From JABMPJ01 sp964345005 (GTDB lineage Bacteria; Verrucomicrobiota; Kiritimatiellia; UBA8416; JABMPJ01), in assembly GCA_964345005.1 (NCBI GenBank), contig CAYFPQ010000002.1:59885-123884 (forward strand): a stretch of DNA of 64,000 nt. The letters run 5' to 3'. Numbering within the stretch: position 1 is the first letter of the stretch; every line of letters begins with the position of its first letter. Below, in pieces: positions 39,379 through 47,430 of the stretch. The translations under genes were made by a program, and so were the position numbers. Below the pieces are notes generated by a model, which did not search any database, had not been told where the DNA came from, and saw nothing but the letters and a program-made list of their open reading frames with translations.

Positions 39379-40872
39379 ATGAACATTCCCGAACGTGTCA
39401 GGACCAAGCTGCAGGAATTGCCTGACAAGCCTGGATGCTACCTGATGCGCGACAAGCGCGGGCGCATCGTTTATGTAGGAAAGGCGCGTTCGCTACGCAA
39501 GCGGGTGCAGTCCTACTTTCGCGACAGCTCACTGCGGCGCGGTTCGCCCAAATTACGCGGGCTTGTACGGAGCATTGCGGATATCGACCTGGTTGTCGTA
39601 CGTACGGAGGCTGAGGCCACGCTGACCGAGAGCCGGCTCATCAAGGAGTACCGCCCGCGCTACAATGTCAGCTTTCGTGACGACAAGCGCTTCCTTCTGC
39701 TGCGTGCCGAACTGGGGCAGCCGTTTCCGCGCCTGCGGCTCTGTCGCGTGAAACGCGACGAAGGGTCCGAGTATTTCGGGCCGTTTCCGTCATCCGCCGC
39801 CACGCGCGCGACGCTCGACTTCATCGAGAAGCGTTTTGGCCTGCGGAAGTGCGGACCGCGCATTCCGGATGCCGAGACACACAGGCACTGCATCAACGAC
39901 ATCGTTCGCTTTTGTTCCGCGCCGTGCATCGGAAAGATCTCGCCGGAGGACTACCGGGAGCGGGTGCTGGAGGCCTGTGCCTTCCTGCGCGGCGAACGGC
40001 CCAAGGTGCTGCAGGAGTTGCGGGAGAATATGCAGGCGGCCTCGGAGGCGCTCGATTTCGAACGCGCCGCCGCGCTGCGCGACACGCTGCAGGCGCTTAA
40101 CCAGGTAGTGCGCCGCCGCGCCCGGATCGCCTCAACGCCGGAACTGAAGCAACAGGCCGCCGAACAGGGCGTAAAAGATCTCAAACGACTGCTTAAGCTG
40201 CCGGCTGTGCCCCACGTGATCGAGGCCTACGACATCTCGAACATCTCGGGCACCTACGCCGTTGCCAGCATGGTATGCGCGGTGGATGGGGTGCCGCACA
40301 AGAACCTTTATCGGAGATTTCGCATCAAGAGTGTTGCCGGCAGTGATGATCCGGCGATGATGGCCGAGGTGATCCGGCGTCGTTACGGGGATCTGCGCGA
40401 CAGCGGGGCCCCGATGCCCGGCCTGGTCCTGGTTGACGGTGGCCCAACGCAGCTCGGGGCAGCGCGCGCCGAACTGGCACAACTCGGTCTGGTGAATGTG
40501 CCAACCGCCGGGCTGGCCAAGCGGTTCGAATTGGTCTATATTCATCCCGCCGAGCCGCCGTTGGAGCTGGAACGCAATTCACCGGCGCTGCAGGTATTGC
40601 AGCGACTTCGCGACGAGGCACACCGGTTTGCGCTCGATTACCATCAGCGTTTGCGCCGCCGCCGAATTCGTGAGTCGGTGCTGGACGATATTCCGGGCAT
40701 TGGCCCGTGTCGAAAGAAGAAGCTGTTGAAGCATATGGGCTCGCTCAGACGTATCGAGAAGGCGAGTGAAGAAGACATCGCCAAGGTCCCGGGCATCGGC
40801 CGGGAGACGGCACGGTTGATCAAGGCGGCGCTGCGTGACGCCGCAGGTGATAGTAAAAAGTATGGAATGTGA
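39379..40872 (+). CDS. uvrC: UvrABC nuclease subunit C, short form
   Basis: UvrC makes both incisions in nucleotide excision repair. The 497-residue protein has the GIY-YIG nuclease (PGCYLMRDKRGRIVYVGKA), the cysteine region RHCINDIVRFCSAPCIG, the UVR motif (AASEALDFERAAALRDTL), the RNase H-like 5' nuclease (IEAYDISNISG, LVLVDGGPTQL, RDEAHRFALDYH) and two C-terminal helix-hairpin-helices. Typical UvrC is about 600 residues; the missing hundred lie between the UVR motif and the RNase H-like domain. No ribosome-binding site is visible because the tandem repeat sits there. Confidence 0.95.
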   Translation: MNIPERVRTKLQELPDKPGCYLMRDKRGRIVYVGKARSLRKRVQSYFRDSSLRRGSPKLRGLVRSIADIDLVVVRTEAEATLTESRLIKEYRPRYNVSFRDDKRFLLLRAELGQPFPRLRLCRVKRDEGSEYFGPFPSSAATRATLDFIEKRFGLRKCGPRIPDAETHRHCINDIVRFCSAPCIGKISPEDYRERVLEACAFLRGERPKVLQELRENMQAASEALDFERAAALRDTLQALNQVVRRRARIASTPELKQQAAEQGVKDLKRLLKLPAVPHVIEAYDISNISGTYAVASMVCAVDGVPHKNLYRRFRIKSVAGSDDPAMMAEVIRRRYGDLRDSGAPMPGLVLVDGGPTQLGAARAELAQLGLVNVPTAGLAKRFELVYIHPAEPPLELERNSPALQVLQRLRDEAHRFALDYHQRLRRRRIRESVLDDIPGIGPCRKKKLLKHMGSLRRIEKASEEDIAKVPGIGRETARLIKAALRDAAGDSKKYGM

Positions 40873-41924
40873 TGCGAGAGTCAGCCTACAGCCTACAGTC
40901 TGAACCCCTACAGCCTCAGCGGTCCGGCGGGCCGCTGCAGATCCTGGTAGTGAAGCTCAGTTCGCTGGGCGATCTTTTTCACGCACTTCCCGCGATTCGC
41001 AATCTGAAGGTGGCATACGGCGCAGAGATCGACTGGGTGACGCAGCGAGAGTACGCCGACTTGGTCGGCTGTTTCGATGACGTGCGCCGGGTGATCCCGT
41101 TTGACCGGCGCGGGCGATCACGTAGACCGTTGGCGTTCCTGAAAGAGCTCCGAGCAGAGCGCTATGACATGGTGCTCGACATGCAGGGGCTGTTGAAGAG
41201 CGGCATCATCACGCGTCTTGCCCGGGCGGGTCGCCGGATCGGCCCTTCTTTCCAGCGGGAATGCGCTTGGCTTTTCTACCATGCCGTTGCGGGAAAGCGC
41301 GACAAAGAGCGGCATGCGGTGGAGGAGAACTTCGATGTGGTTCGGTTTCTCGGTCTCACTTCCATTCCGCCGGAGTTCCCTGTGACGTTTCCGGCTGCCG
41401 AGTTGGAAGGCAGCGGGCCGCGTGTTGCCGTGATTCCGTCTTCACGCTGGGTCACGAAGGATTGGACGCCCGCCGGTTTTGCCGCCGCGGCCCGCCATTT
41501 GCGTGAGGAGCGCGGCGCAAGGATTTACCTCATGGGTGGGCCGGCGGATGCACAGCGATGCGCCGACGTGGACCGGATGATGGGCGACGGCGCGGTCAAC
41601 CTTGCCGGCAAAACGTCACTGGTCGAGATGGGGAGTTACCTGGCGTCGATGGATCTCTTGATCGCGAATGACTCGGGACCTGTGCACATGGCGGCCGCTG
41701 TGGGGACGCCCTCGCTTGTGCTCTTTGGCCCCACCTGTCCAGAGCGGACCGGGCCCTATGGCGAAGCCCATCGCATCGTGCAATCCGGGTCGCTCGAATG
41801 CCGCCCGTGTTTCATGCGCGACTGCCCGCCCGGGCATCATCGCTGCATGGCCGACATCTCGTCCGAACAGGTGGCCACGGTCGCGCTGGAGATGTTGAGG
41901 AATGGGGTGGACCGCTCGGTGTAA
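40872..41924 (+). CDS. GT9 heptosyltransferase-type glycosyltransferase
   Basis: A 350-residue enzyme of the ADP-heptose:LPS heptosyltransferase family. The conserved start ILVVKLSSLGDLFHALPAI appears only after about 20 extra residues encoded by a short repeat. The C-terminal half has SLVEMGSYLASMDLLIANDSG and HMAAAVGTPSLVLFGPT, the donor-binding signature. Four CxxxC-type cysteines (CRPCFMRDCPPGHHRC) close the protein, as in many family members. ATG at 40872 shares a base with the uvrC stop. Confidence 0.92.
   Translation: MRESAYSLQSEPLQPQRSGGPLQILVVKLSSLGDLFHALPAIRNLKVAYGAEIDWVTQREYADLVGCFDDVRRVIPFDRRGRSRRPLAFLKELRAERYDMVLDMQGLLKSGIITRLARAGRRIGPSFQRECAWLFYHAVAGKRDKERHAVEENFDVVRFLGLTSIPPEFPVTFPAAELEGSGPRVAVIPSSRWVTKDWTPAGFAAAARHLREERGARIYLMGGPADAQRCADVDRMMGDGAVNLAGKTSLVEMGSYLASMDLLIANDSGPVHMAAAVGTPSLVLFGPTCPERTGPYGEAHRIVQSGSLECRPCFMRDCPPGHHRCMADISSEQVATVALEMLRNGVDRSV
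40882..40917. repeat. Short CAGCCTA-type repeat inside the GT9 start
   Basis: Three copies of CTACAGCCT or CCTACAG occur in 36 bases and encode the nonconserved first residues of the GT9 protein (SAYSLQSEPLQ). Confidence 0.6.
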
Positions 41925-41940
41925 GTCTGGTGTTTCAATC

Positions 41941-41961
41941 CGCGCCCCCGTGAAGGGCGCG
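41941..41961 (+). terminator. Hairpin after GT9, possible terminator
   Basis: CGCGCCC and GGGCGCG form a perfect seven-base stem with a seven-base loop, 16 bases after the GT9 stop. No T run follows, so it may be a weak or factor-dependent terminator. Confidence 0.45.
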
Positions 41962-41970
41962 AATTCCATA

Positions 41971-41999
41971 TTGACTAAGTCATGACTAGATCCTATAGT
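41971..41999 (+). promoter_or_regulatory. Toxin-antitoxin promoter with overlapping operators
   Basis: TTGACT and TATAGT are separated by exactly 17 bases. The spacer contains two overlapping palindromes, TGACTAAGTCA and AGTCATGACT. The -10 box ends six bases before the antitoxin ATG at 42006, so transcription should begin at the start codon itself. Confidence 0.65.
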
Positions 42000-42005
42000 G
42001 GAAGC

Positions 42006-42251
42006 ATGAAAACGGCAACGACTCATTACGCGAAGACGCATCTGTCTCGGCTGCTTAAAGAGGTGCAGCACGGCGAGACGGTGGTGATTCTGCATGGAAC
42101 CGTTCCCGTGGGGAAGCTTACGGCAGTCGAGACGGCCGAGGTGCGCCCGGAACGACCCAAGACGGGTATAAAGACGTCCCGACCGGTACATTGCAGCGAT
42201 GACGCGTTCACTCCGCTCTCGGACGAACAGCTCAAGGCGTGGGGCTTGTGA
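42006..42251 (+). CDS. Phd/YefM-type antitoxin
   Basis: An 81-residue antitoxin: MKTATTHYAKTHLSRLLKEV followed by TVVILHGTVPVGKLTAV, the compact DNA-binding domain of the family, and an acidic tail ending SDEQLKAWGL. An in-frame ATG at 41982 lies within the promoter and is not usable, which supports 42006. The toxin GTG overlaps its stop by four bases. Confidence 0.9.
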   Translation: MKTATTHYAKTHLSRLLKEVQHGETVVILHGTVPVGKLTAVETAEVRPERPKTGIKTSRPVHCSDDAFTPLSDEQLKAWGL

Positions 42252-42634
42252 CCTATATTCTCGATACGTGTACATTGATCTGGCTCTGTTCGAAACCGTC
42301 TGCCTTATCGCGGTCTGCACGGAAGGTGATTGACGACTCCGCGTCCGAACTGGCCCTGAGCGATGTGTCGGTGATGGAGATCACGATGAAGTGGGCGGCC
42401 GGCAAGATCAGATTACCTGCGTCGCCCCGTACATGGATTGAATCCCAAGCCAGGACCTGGCGGCTTGAGCAGTTTCAGATTGCGCGTGAGGATATCTACC
42501 GGTCCGCTGAGCTGCCCGCTCATCACCGCGATCCTTTCGATCGTCTGCTGGTTGGCGTTACGCTCAACCGCAACGCGACGCTCATTACGCCGGATACGGC
42601 GATTCGGGAGTATCCAGTCAGCACATGTTGGTAA
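42248..42634 (+). CDS. PIN-domain toxin (VapC-type), GTG start
   Basis: A 128-residue PIN ribonuclease: YILDTCTLIWLC, LSDVSVMEITMKWAAGKIRL and HHRDPFDRLLVG carry the catalytic acids. GTG at 42248 overlaps the antitoxin stop (GTGA). It is related to, but diverged from, the PIN toxin at 17952. The gene ends 30 bases from the convergent DUF2851 gene. Confidence 0.9.
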   Translation: MTYILDTCTLIWLCSKPSALSRSARKVIDDSASELALSDVSVMEITMKWAAGKIRLPASPRTWIESQARTWRLEQFQIAREDIYRSAELPAHHRDPFDRLLVGVTLNRNATLITPDTAIREYPVSTCW

Positions 42635-42664
42635 CCGCGCTCTCGCACGAGCCGATACACAGTA

Positions 42665-44002
42665 TCAGGTGGTACTCTTCCCCACAAACGACTCCAATGC
42701 CGCCGGGAAGGGGCAGGTGCGGCAGTCTGCCCCGTAAACGAGGCAGAAGTCGTGAAACACCTGCAGTAATCCCTGGCGGCGCAGGCCGGTGCGGTGCAGT
42801 GCGGGGTTGTGGTCGCGTCCCAGGAGCGCGTGTGCGGTTTGGCGCGTGAGCGCATTGCTGGATTCTGTAGGGAGGTGCGGCAGGAGCGACCGGATGTCGT
42901 GTCCCGTTGCGGCGAGGAACGGGACGAGGATGTTGATAATGATAGCATTCAGGCGGCTGACGCCAATGAGTGCAATCGTGGCCTCCACCGGCGGCCTGCC
43001 CCAACTCAACCGATGATCCCAGAAGGCGGGTGCAGGGGTATCTGTGATGAGTCCTGCCGCGGCAGCGAACCAGCGCTCCGGGACGCAGGTATCGAGGCTG
43101 GTCAGCGCCTCATAAAACGAACGTTTGCCCGCGAAGATGCCGGCTGCCGCGGCGAGGCGACGTGCCGGGTGGTTCTGCGGGCGCAGGCTGGCAAGTGTCC
43201 ATGCGTCGGATGGGAGCACGTGTGCCGACCACGCATCCTGCATACGCCACCACCGGTTCCACAGCGTGCGGACAAAATGCGTGGCTTCCTCGTCCCAGTG
43301 TGGTTGCGGCGACGACGGGAGAAGGCTGGCCACACCCATGAGCAGGGCGTAAGCATGGCGTGGCTTGCCTGCGCAATTCTCGATCAGCGCTTCGTGTGTG
43401 ACGGCTCGTGCGAGCGCGCGGAAGGTGCTCCGGTTGTGCTTATAGCCGAGTGCGGTCATGACTTCTTCATACAGGACTTGCTCTGGTCCGAACGTGCGAA
43501 TGTTCTCGCTCATGCGCAGCGCCTTGACACGAAGGCGCTCTTCCCCCGCAGCATCCAACACGGCTTTGTCCGGCAGCCCCGCGGATCGCCGTCCGGGAAA
43601 CCAGGTGATGTGTGCGATCACGTTGCGATAGGCGGGGTTATCCGCATGGCCGTGGTGGTCCCAATCCTGCGGGTGGATGTGTATCTCGATATCCCCCTGC
43701 ACGCGGCGCTGATCGGGTGCCAGGATCATCACGGCATCCCGAAAGTCGGGTCCGGCCTCCAGGTTCCAGCGTCCCGGGGAGACCACGAGTGCGGCCTCGC
43801 CCGTGCCGGTCTTGAGCACTTCCGGGCGGTAGCGCTTGTCCGCCCATACGCACTGGAGATGACGCTCGCTGTAGGCGAAGAAGCGGCCCGATTCCGGCGC
43901 CTCGCGCACCCCCGCCACCGGCGGCGCCAGCATGTCCGTATACCGCGCCGCACCCGCGAACTGAGCCCCAAACCTGCTATCCATATTCCTGTTCCTGGCC
44001 AT
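42665..44002 (-). CDS. DUF2851-family protein
   Basis: A 445-residue protein of the DUF2851 family, common in Bacteroidota, Chlorobi and PVC bacteria. Recognisable segments include VVSPGRWNLEAGPDFRDAVM, GDIEIHIHPQDWDHHGHADN, NVIAHITWFP and a C-terminal cysteine cluster (CLVYGADCRTCPFP). A nuclease-like core has been suggested for the family (the D and ExHxH-type region), with no proven activity. ATG at 43984 follows AGGAA and is a credible alternative start. It is divergent from the ABC operon. Confidence 0.85.
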   Translation of the reverse strand: MARNRNMDSRFGAQFAGAARYTDMLAPPVAGVREAPESGRFFAYSERHLQCVWADKRYRPEVLKTGTGEAALVVSPGRWNLEAGPDFRDAVMILAPDQRRVQGDIEIHIHPQDWDHHGHADNPAYRNVIAHITWFPGRRSAGLPDKAVLDAAGEERLRVKALRMSENIRTFGPEQVLYEEVMTALGYKHNRSTFRALARAVTHEALIENCAGKPRHAYALLMGVASLLPSSPQPHWDEEATHFVRTLWNRWWRMQDAWSAHVLPSDAWTLASLRPQNHPARRLAAAAGIFAGKRSFYEALTSLDTCVPERWFAAAAGLITDTPAPAFWDHRLSWGRPPVEATIALIGVSRLNAIIINILVPFLAATGHDIRSLLPHLPTESSNALTRQTAHALLGRDHNPALHRTGLRRQGLLQVFHDFCLVYGADCRTCPFPAALESFVGKSTT

Positions 44003-44053
44003 ACCTTCTGAGATCCCCAGACAATCCACCACAAACAAAATGCTCAAAGCGAA

Positions 44054-44130
44054 GGCAGGGGGGAAGGTCGCGCAGGCCTTAGCGGTTCGGTATTCCGAAC
44101 CGGTCGAGCCAAGCGGCCTTCCCCTCTGCC
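44054..44130. repeat. Nested inverted repeat in divergent intergenic region
   Basis: Outer 18-base arms (44054-44071 and 44113-44130, two mismatches) enclose a perfect eight-base hairpin, CGGTTCGG/CCGAACCG with a TATT loop. It lies between DUF2851 and the ABC operon, so it could be a structured RNA, cruciform or mobile palindrome. Confidence 0.8.
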
Positions 44131-44195
44131 GAAGCGACCCTTGACGGGCTGCCGCAGGCATCAGCATAATACCGGTTTGCGACGGAGAGTCAACT

Positions 44196-45194
44196 TTGAG
44201 CGGCTGCATGATCGTAGATGTCCAGAATCTGACCAAGCGTTACCCCGGCAAGACAGCCGTGGACGACATCAGTTTCGACGTACAGCCACGTGAAATTGTT
44301 GGCTTTCTCGGCCCGAACGGTGCGGGAAAAACGACGACGATGCAGATCCTCGCCGGGTACCTGCCTGCCACCGGCGGGCGTGTTGAGGTGGCCGGGCACG
44401 ATGTCTTTAAGCATTCGATCGAAGTGCGCCGTCGGATTGGCTACCTGCCCGAAAACGTTCCGCTCTACACCGACATGCGCGTCACGGAGTTCCTGAAGTT
44501 CCGCGGTCGGCTGAAGGGCTTGAACGGCGCGCGGCTGCGCGCGCGGCTAGATTCCGTGCTGACATCCTGTGGGCTGACCGACGTGCGCCGGCAGATCATC
44601 GGGAGCCTGTCGCGGGGTTTCCGGCAGCGTGTGGGACTGGCCGACAGCCTGTTGGCCGAGCCCGAGCTCCTGATACTCGACGAGCCGACCGTCGGGCTCG
44701 ATCCCAACCAGATTCGTCAGATTCGCAACCTGATCCGGAACCTTGGAGAGCGGCACACGGTGTTGCTGGCCAGCCACATTCTCCACGAAGTCGAAATGGT
44801 CTGTAACCGTGTTCTGATTATCAATCAGGGGCGCATCGTGGCATCCGACACGCCCGGCAAGCTCGTCGGGCTGCTGCGCGGCAATCGCCGCGTCTCGGCA
44901 TCGATACGCGGCGGTACGTCGCATAATGTGCAACGTCTCCTCGCGGCGATCCCCGCGGTCGTAAACGCAAGCTGCGAGCCACACGGCGAGTGGCTGCAGT
45001 GCTTCTGTGAAAGCAAGAAGGATGACGATATAGCCGAGGAGGTCTTTCGTGTGGTGGCGGCCAACGGCTGGCGCCTGCGCGAGCTGCACGAGGAGCGTCG
45101 AAATCTCGAGGACGTGTTTGCGGAGGTGACGAGCGACGAGAACGGCAACGGTATACTTCTGGGACATGGAGCCAACGGGGGGATGCGGCCATGA
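44196..45194 (+). CDS. ABC transporter ATP-binding protein, GldA-like
   Basis: The 332-residue ATPase has Walker A GPNGAGKTTTMQ, the Q loop before GYLPENVPLY, the signature LSRGFRQRVGLA and Walker B LLILDEPTVGLDP. The C-terminal 90 residues (RVSASIRGG, DVFAEVTS) form the accessory domain of GldA/CcmA-type exporters. A TTG at 44196 with GGAG at good spacing is chosen; ATG at 44208 is possible. It is the first gene of a five-gene unit and overlaps the permease by four bases. Confidence 0.93.
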   Translation: MSGCMIVDVQNLTKRYPGKTAVDDISFDVQPREIVGFLGPNGAGKTTTMQILAGYLPATGGRVEVAGHDVFKHSIEVRRRIGYLPENVPLYTDMRVTEFLKFRGRLKGLNGARLRARLDSVLTSCGLTDVRRQIIGSLSRGFRQRVGLADSLLAEPELLILDEPTVGLDPNQIRQIRNLIRNLGERHTVLLASHILHEVEMVCNRVLIINQGRIVASDTPGKLVGLLRGNRRVSASIRGGTSHNVQRLLAAIPAVVNASCEPHGEWLQCFCESKKDDDIAEEVFRVVAANGWRLRELHEERRNLEDVFAEVTSDENGNGILLGHGANGGMRP

Positions 45195-45925
45195 GGAACT
45201 TCCTGACCATCTGGTTTCGCGAGCTGTCGGCCTGCTTTCTGTCACCGGTAGCTTACGTGCTGATGGTGGTATTCCTTGCGGTGGCATCGGGCACGTTCCT
45301 GCTTGAGGTCACGCAGGCGCCAGTGCTGGAGCAGCCTGTAACGGTGGCATTGTTCGAGGCGATCGTTGTGTGGCTCACGATCCTCGTAACGGTGGTCAGC
45401 ATGCGTCTTTTCGCTGAGGAGAAACGTTCGGGGACGCTCGAGACACTTATGACGGTGCCGGTGACCGAGGGACAGATCGTTCTCGGCAAATACGCCGGAG
45501 CCCTGTCGTTCCTGGTCTTGGTTACTTTCCCGATCGCTATCACGCTCGCCCTGTTGGTGGCAGTAAGTCCGTCCGTGCAGTTCAGCGACCTGGACCTTGG
45601 CGCGCTCTTGACCGGTGGCGCGATCCTGGTTCTCGTATCGTCGCTGCTCGTATCGGTGGGCCTGCTGGTTTCGCTCCTGACCCGTAACCAGATCATTGCG
45701 GCGATCTGCTGCTTCTGTGCGGTATGGGGCGTGTTGCTTTTCGGGTGGATCGTCACGTTGATCTCGGGCGGTGCGGTCCAGGTGGCAATGATCACAGTCA
45801 CGGATCACATCCGTGACTTCTCGCGCGGTATGGTCGACACACGCCCGCTGGTGTTGTACGTCACCGGCACGGCATGGTTCCTCTTTGCGTCCGTGCGTGT
45901 ACTTGAGTCGAGGCGGTGGAGATAG
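45191..45925 (+). CDS. ABC-2 permease, GldF-like
   Basis: A 244-residue membrane protein with six helices in the ABC-2/GldF pattern: FLTIWFRELSACFLSPVAYV at the N-terminus, then RLFAEEKRSGTLETLMTVPV and QIVLGKYAGALSFLVLV, the coupling-helix region conserved in this family. It partners the preceding ATPase. In Bacteroidota the homologous proteins support gliding; outside that phylum the substrate is unknown. Confidence 0.93.
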   Translation: MRNFLTIWFRELSACFLSPVAYVLMVVFLAVASGTFLLEVTQAPVLEQPVTVALFEAIVVWLTILVTVVSMRLFAEEKRSGTLETLMTVPVTEGQIVLGKYAGALSFLVLVTFPIAITLALLVAVSPSVQFSDLDLGALLTGGAILVLVSSLLVSVGLLVSLLTRNQIIAAICCFCAVWGVLLFGWIVTLISGGAVQVAMITVTDHIRDFSRGMVDTRPLVLYVTGTAWFLFASVRVLESRRWR

Positions 45926-45930
45926 CGGCT

Positions 45931-47430
45931 ATGGCTAACGGACAGGAAGCAAGCCGAAGCATCTGGAGGCATCGCGGGCGCCGGTTCGCGACCGGTCTCA
46001 ACGTGCTGATTTCCCTGGTACTGGCGCTTGCCGCGACCGTGATCATCAATGTTATGGCCATGCGCTACTATGTGCGGTGGGACTTGAGCCGCCACCACTA
46101 CTACCGATTGTCCGAGAAATCCGCGCAATTCCTGGCTTCGCTGGAGGGAACGGTGCGGAGTATCGTCTTCTTCCAACAGGGCCACCGGCACTACGAGGAT
46201 GTTAAAGCGCTTCTGAAGGAGTTCGAGTACACGGCCTCAAAGAACCCCGCGCTGGAGCTGGAGATCGAGTTCGTCGATCCGGATCGCGATCTCGCGCGCG
46301 TTCGTGCGCTGGCCTCGGACTACGACGTGGACGACCCCAACGTCGTAGTGTTCGACTGTGCCGGGCGGCGACGCTACGTGGAAGTGGATGACATTGCCAC
46401 GTACGAAACGCGTGTCGAAGAGGGGCGGATCATCAAGGACCTGGTCAGCTTCCACGGCGAACAGGCGTTTGCTTCGGCCATCCATGCTGTGGTGCAGCCG
46501 GAGAAGCCGGTGATCTACTTCCTGGGCGGACATGGAGAGCGTGACGTCACCGACTACCATCCCGCAACCGGATACTCCATGCTGGCGCGGGCGCTCCGGC
46601 GTGACAACCTCGAGGTGCGCGCCCTCATGCCGGCCGCAGCTGGCGGTATTCCGGCCGATTGTGGAGTGCTCGTTGTGGCAGGACCCTCTAAGCGACTGTC
46701 GCGTGAAGAAGTCGAGTTGATCGAAGACTACCTCAACCGGAACGGGCGTGCGTTGTTCCTGCTGGATCCCTACGTTGAGACCGGGCTCGACACACTGCTC
46801 GAGAAGTGGGGCATCCGTGTGGCGCGCCAGGTCGTGGTTGGCATGACACTCACCGGCCGGGAGCTGGTGGTCTCGCACTATGGCGAGCATCCGATCACGC
46901 GTAACCTGCGGAATGTTCAGACGATGTTCTATCTCCCTCGCATGCTGCAACCGGTGGCGGGGTCCAGCGGCGGCAGCGACCAGGTCGATCGGCCGTCGGT
47001 AACCATACTGGCCAGCAACAGCGACAAGGGGTGGGCTGAAGCTGATCCGGACATGCGCCCGCCACGCTTTGATCCCGCGGCGGACCAGCGCGGACCCGTT
47101 CCGCTGGCGCTCGCATCGGAGCGTGGCAACGTGGCCGGGCTCGACATGGAGATCAAGCCCACTCGCCTCGTTGCGATCGGCGATTCGTACTTCGTCTCCA
47201 ACGCCTCGTTGAAGACCGGCGTGGGTGGCAATGTGGACTTCTTCATGAGCGCGGTCAACTGGTTGCTCGAGCGCGAAGCGCTCATGGCTATTTCGCCACG
47301 CGATCCGTTCCGTGTGGAGCTGTCCCTTGACCGTAAGCGTGTGCGCTTGCTCTTCGTGCTTGCGGTGTTCGCGGTGCCCGGTGTGGTCGTACTGACCGGT
47401 GGGTTGATCTGGTGGAAGCGGCGTCGATGA
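45931..47430 (+). CDS. GldG-like ABC-associated membrane protein
   Basis: A 499-residue protein with an N-terminal membrane helix (about 25-45), a large periplasmic domain and a C-terminal helix (about 470-490) before a basic tail. The DUF4350-like/Gldg segment is visible in VIYFLGGHGERDVTDYHPA, GVLVVAGPSKRLSREEVELI and GRALFLLDPY. The ATG at 45931 has GGAG ten bases upstream. Its stop overlaps the DUF4340 gene by four bases. It is an accessory subunit of the ABC transporter. Confidence 0.92.
   Translation: MANGQEASRSIWRHRGRRFATGLNVLISLVLALAATVIINVMAMRYYVRWDLSRHHYYRLSEKSAQFLASLEGTVRSIVFFQQGHRHYEDVKALLKEFEYTASKNPALELEIEFVDPDRDLARVRALASDYDVDDPNVVVFDCAGRRRYVEVDDIATYETRVEEGRIIKDLVSFHGEQAFASAIHAVVQPEKPVIYFLGGHGERDVTDYHPATGYSMLARALRRDNLEVRALMPAAAGGIPADCGVLVVAGPSKRLSREEVELIEDYLNRNGRALFLLDPYVETGLDTLLEKWGIRVARQVVVGMTLTGRELVVSHYGEHPITRNLRNVQTMFYLPRMLQPVAGSSGGSDQVDRPSVTILASNSDKGWAEADPDMRPPRFDPAADQRGPVPLALASERGNVAGLDMEIKPTRLVAIGDSYFVSNASLKTGVGGNVDFFMSAVNWLLEREALMAISPRDPFRVELSLDRKRVRLLFVLAVFAVPGVVVLTGGLIWWKRRR

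Noticed and set aside
42794..44011. 405-codon frame antisense to the DUF2851 gene
   Set aside because: Low-complexity composition and no motif; the minus-strand protein is a recognised family.
44054..44130. Integron attC site
   Set aside because: The hairpin lacks the conserved RYYYAAC/GTTRRRY core pair and no integrase is nearby.
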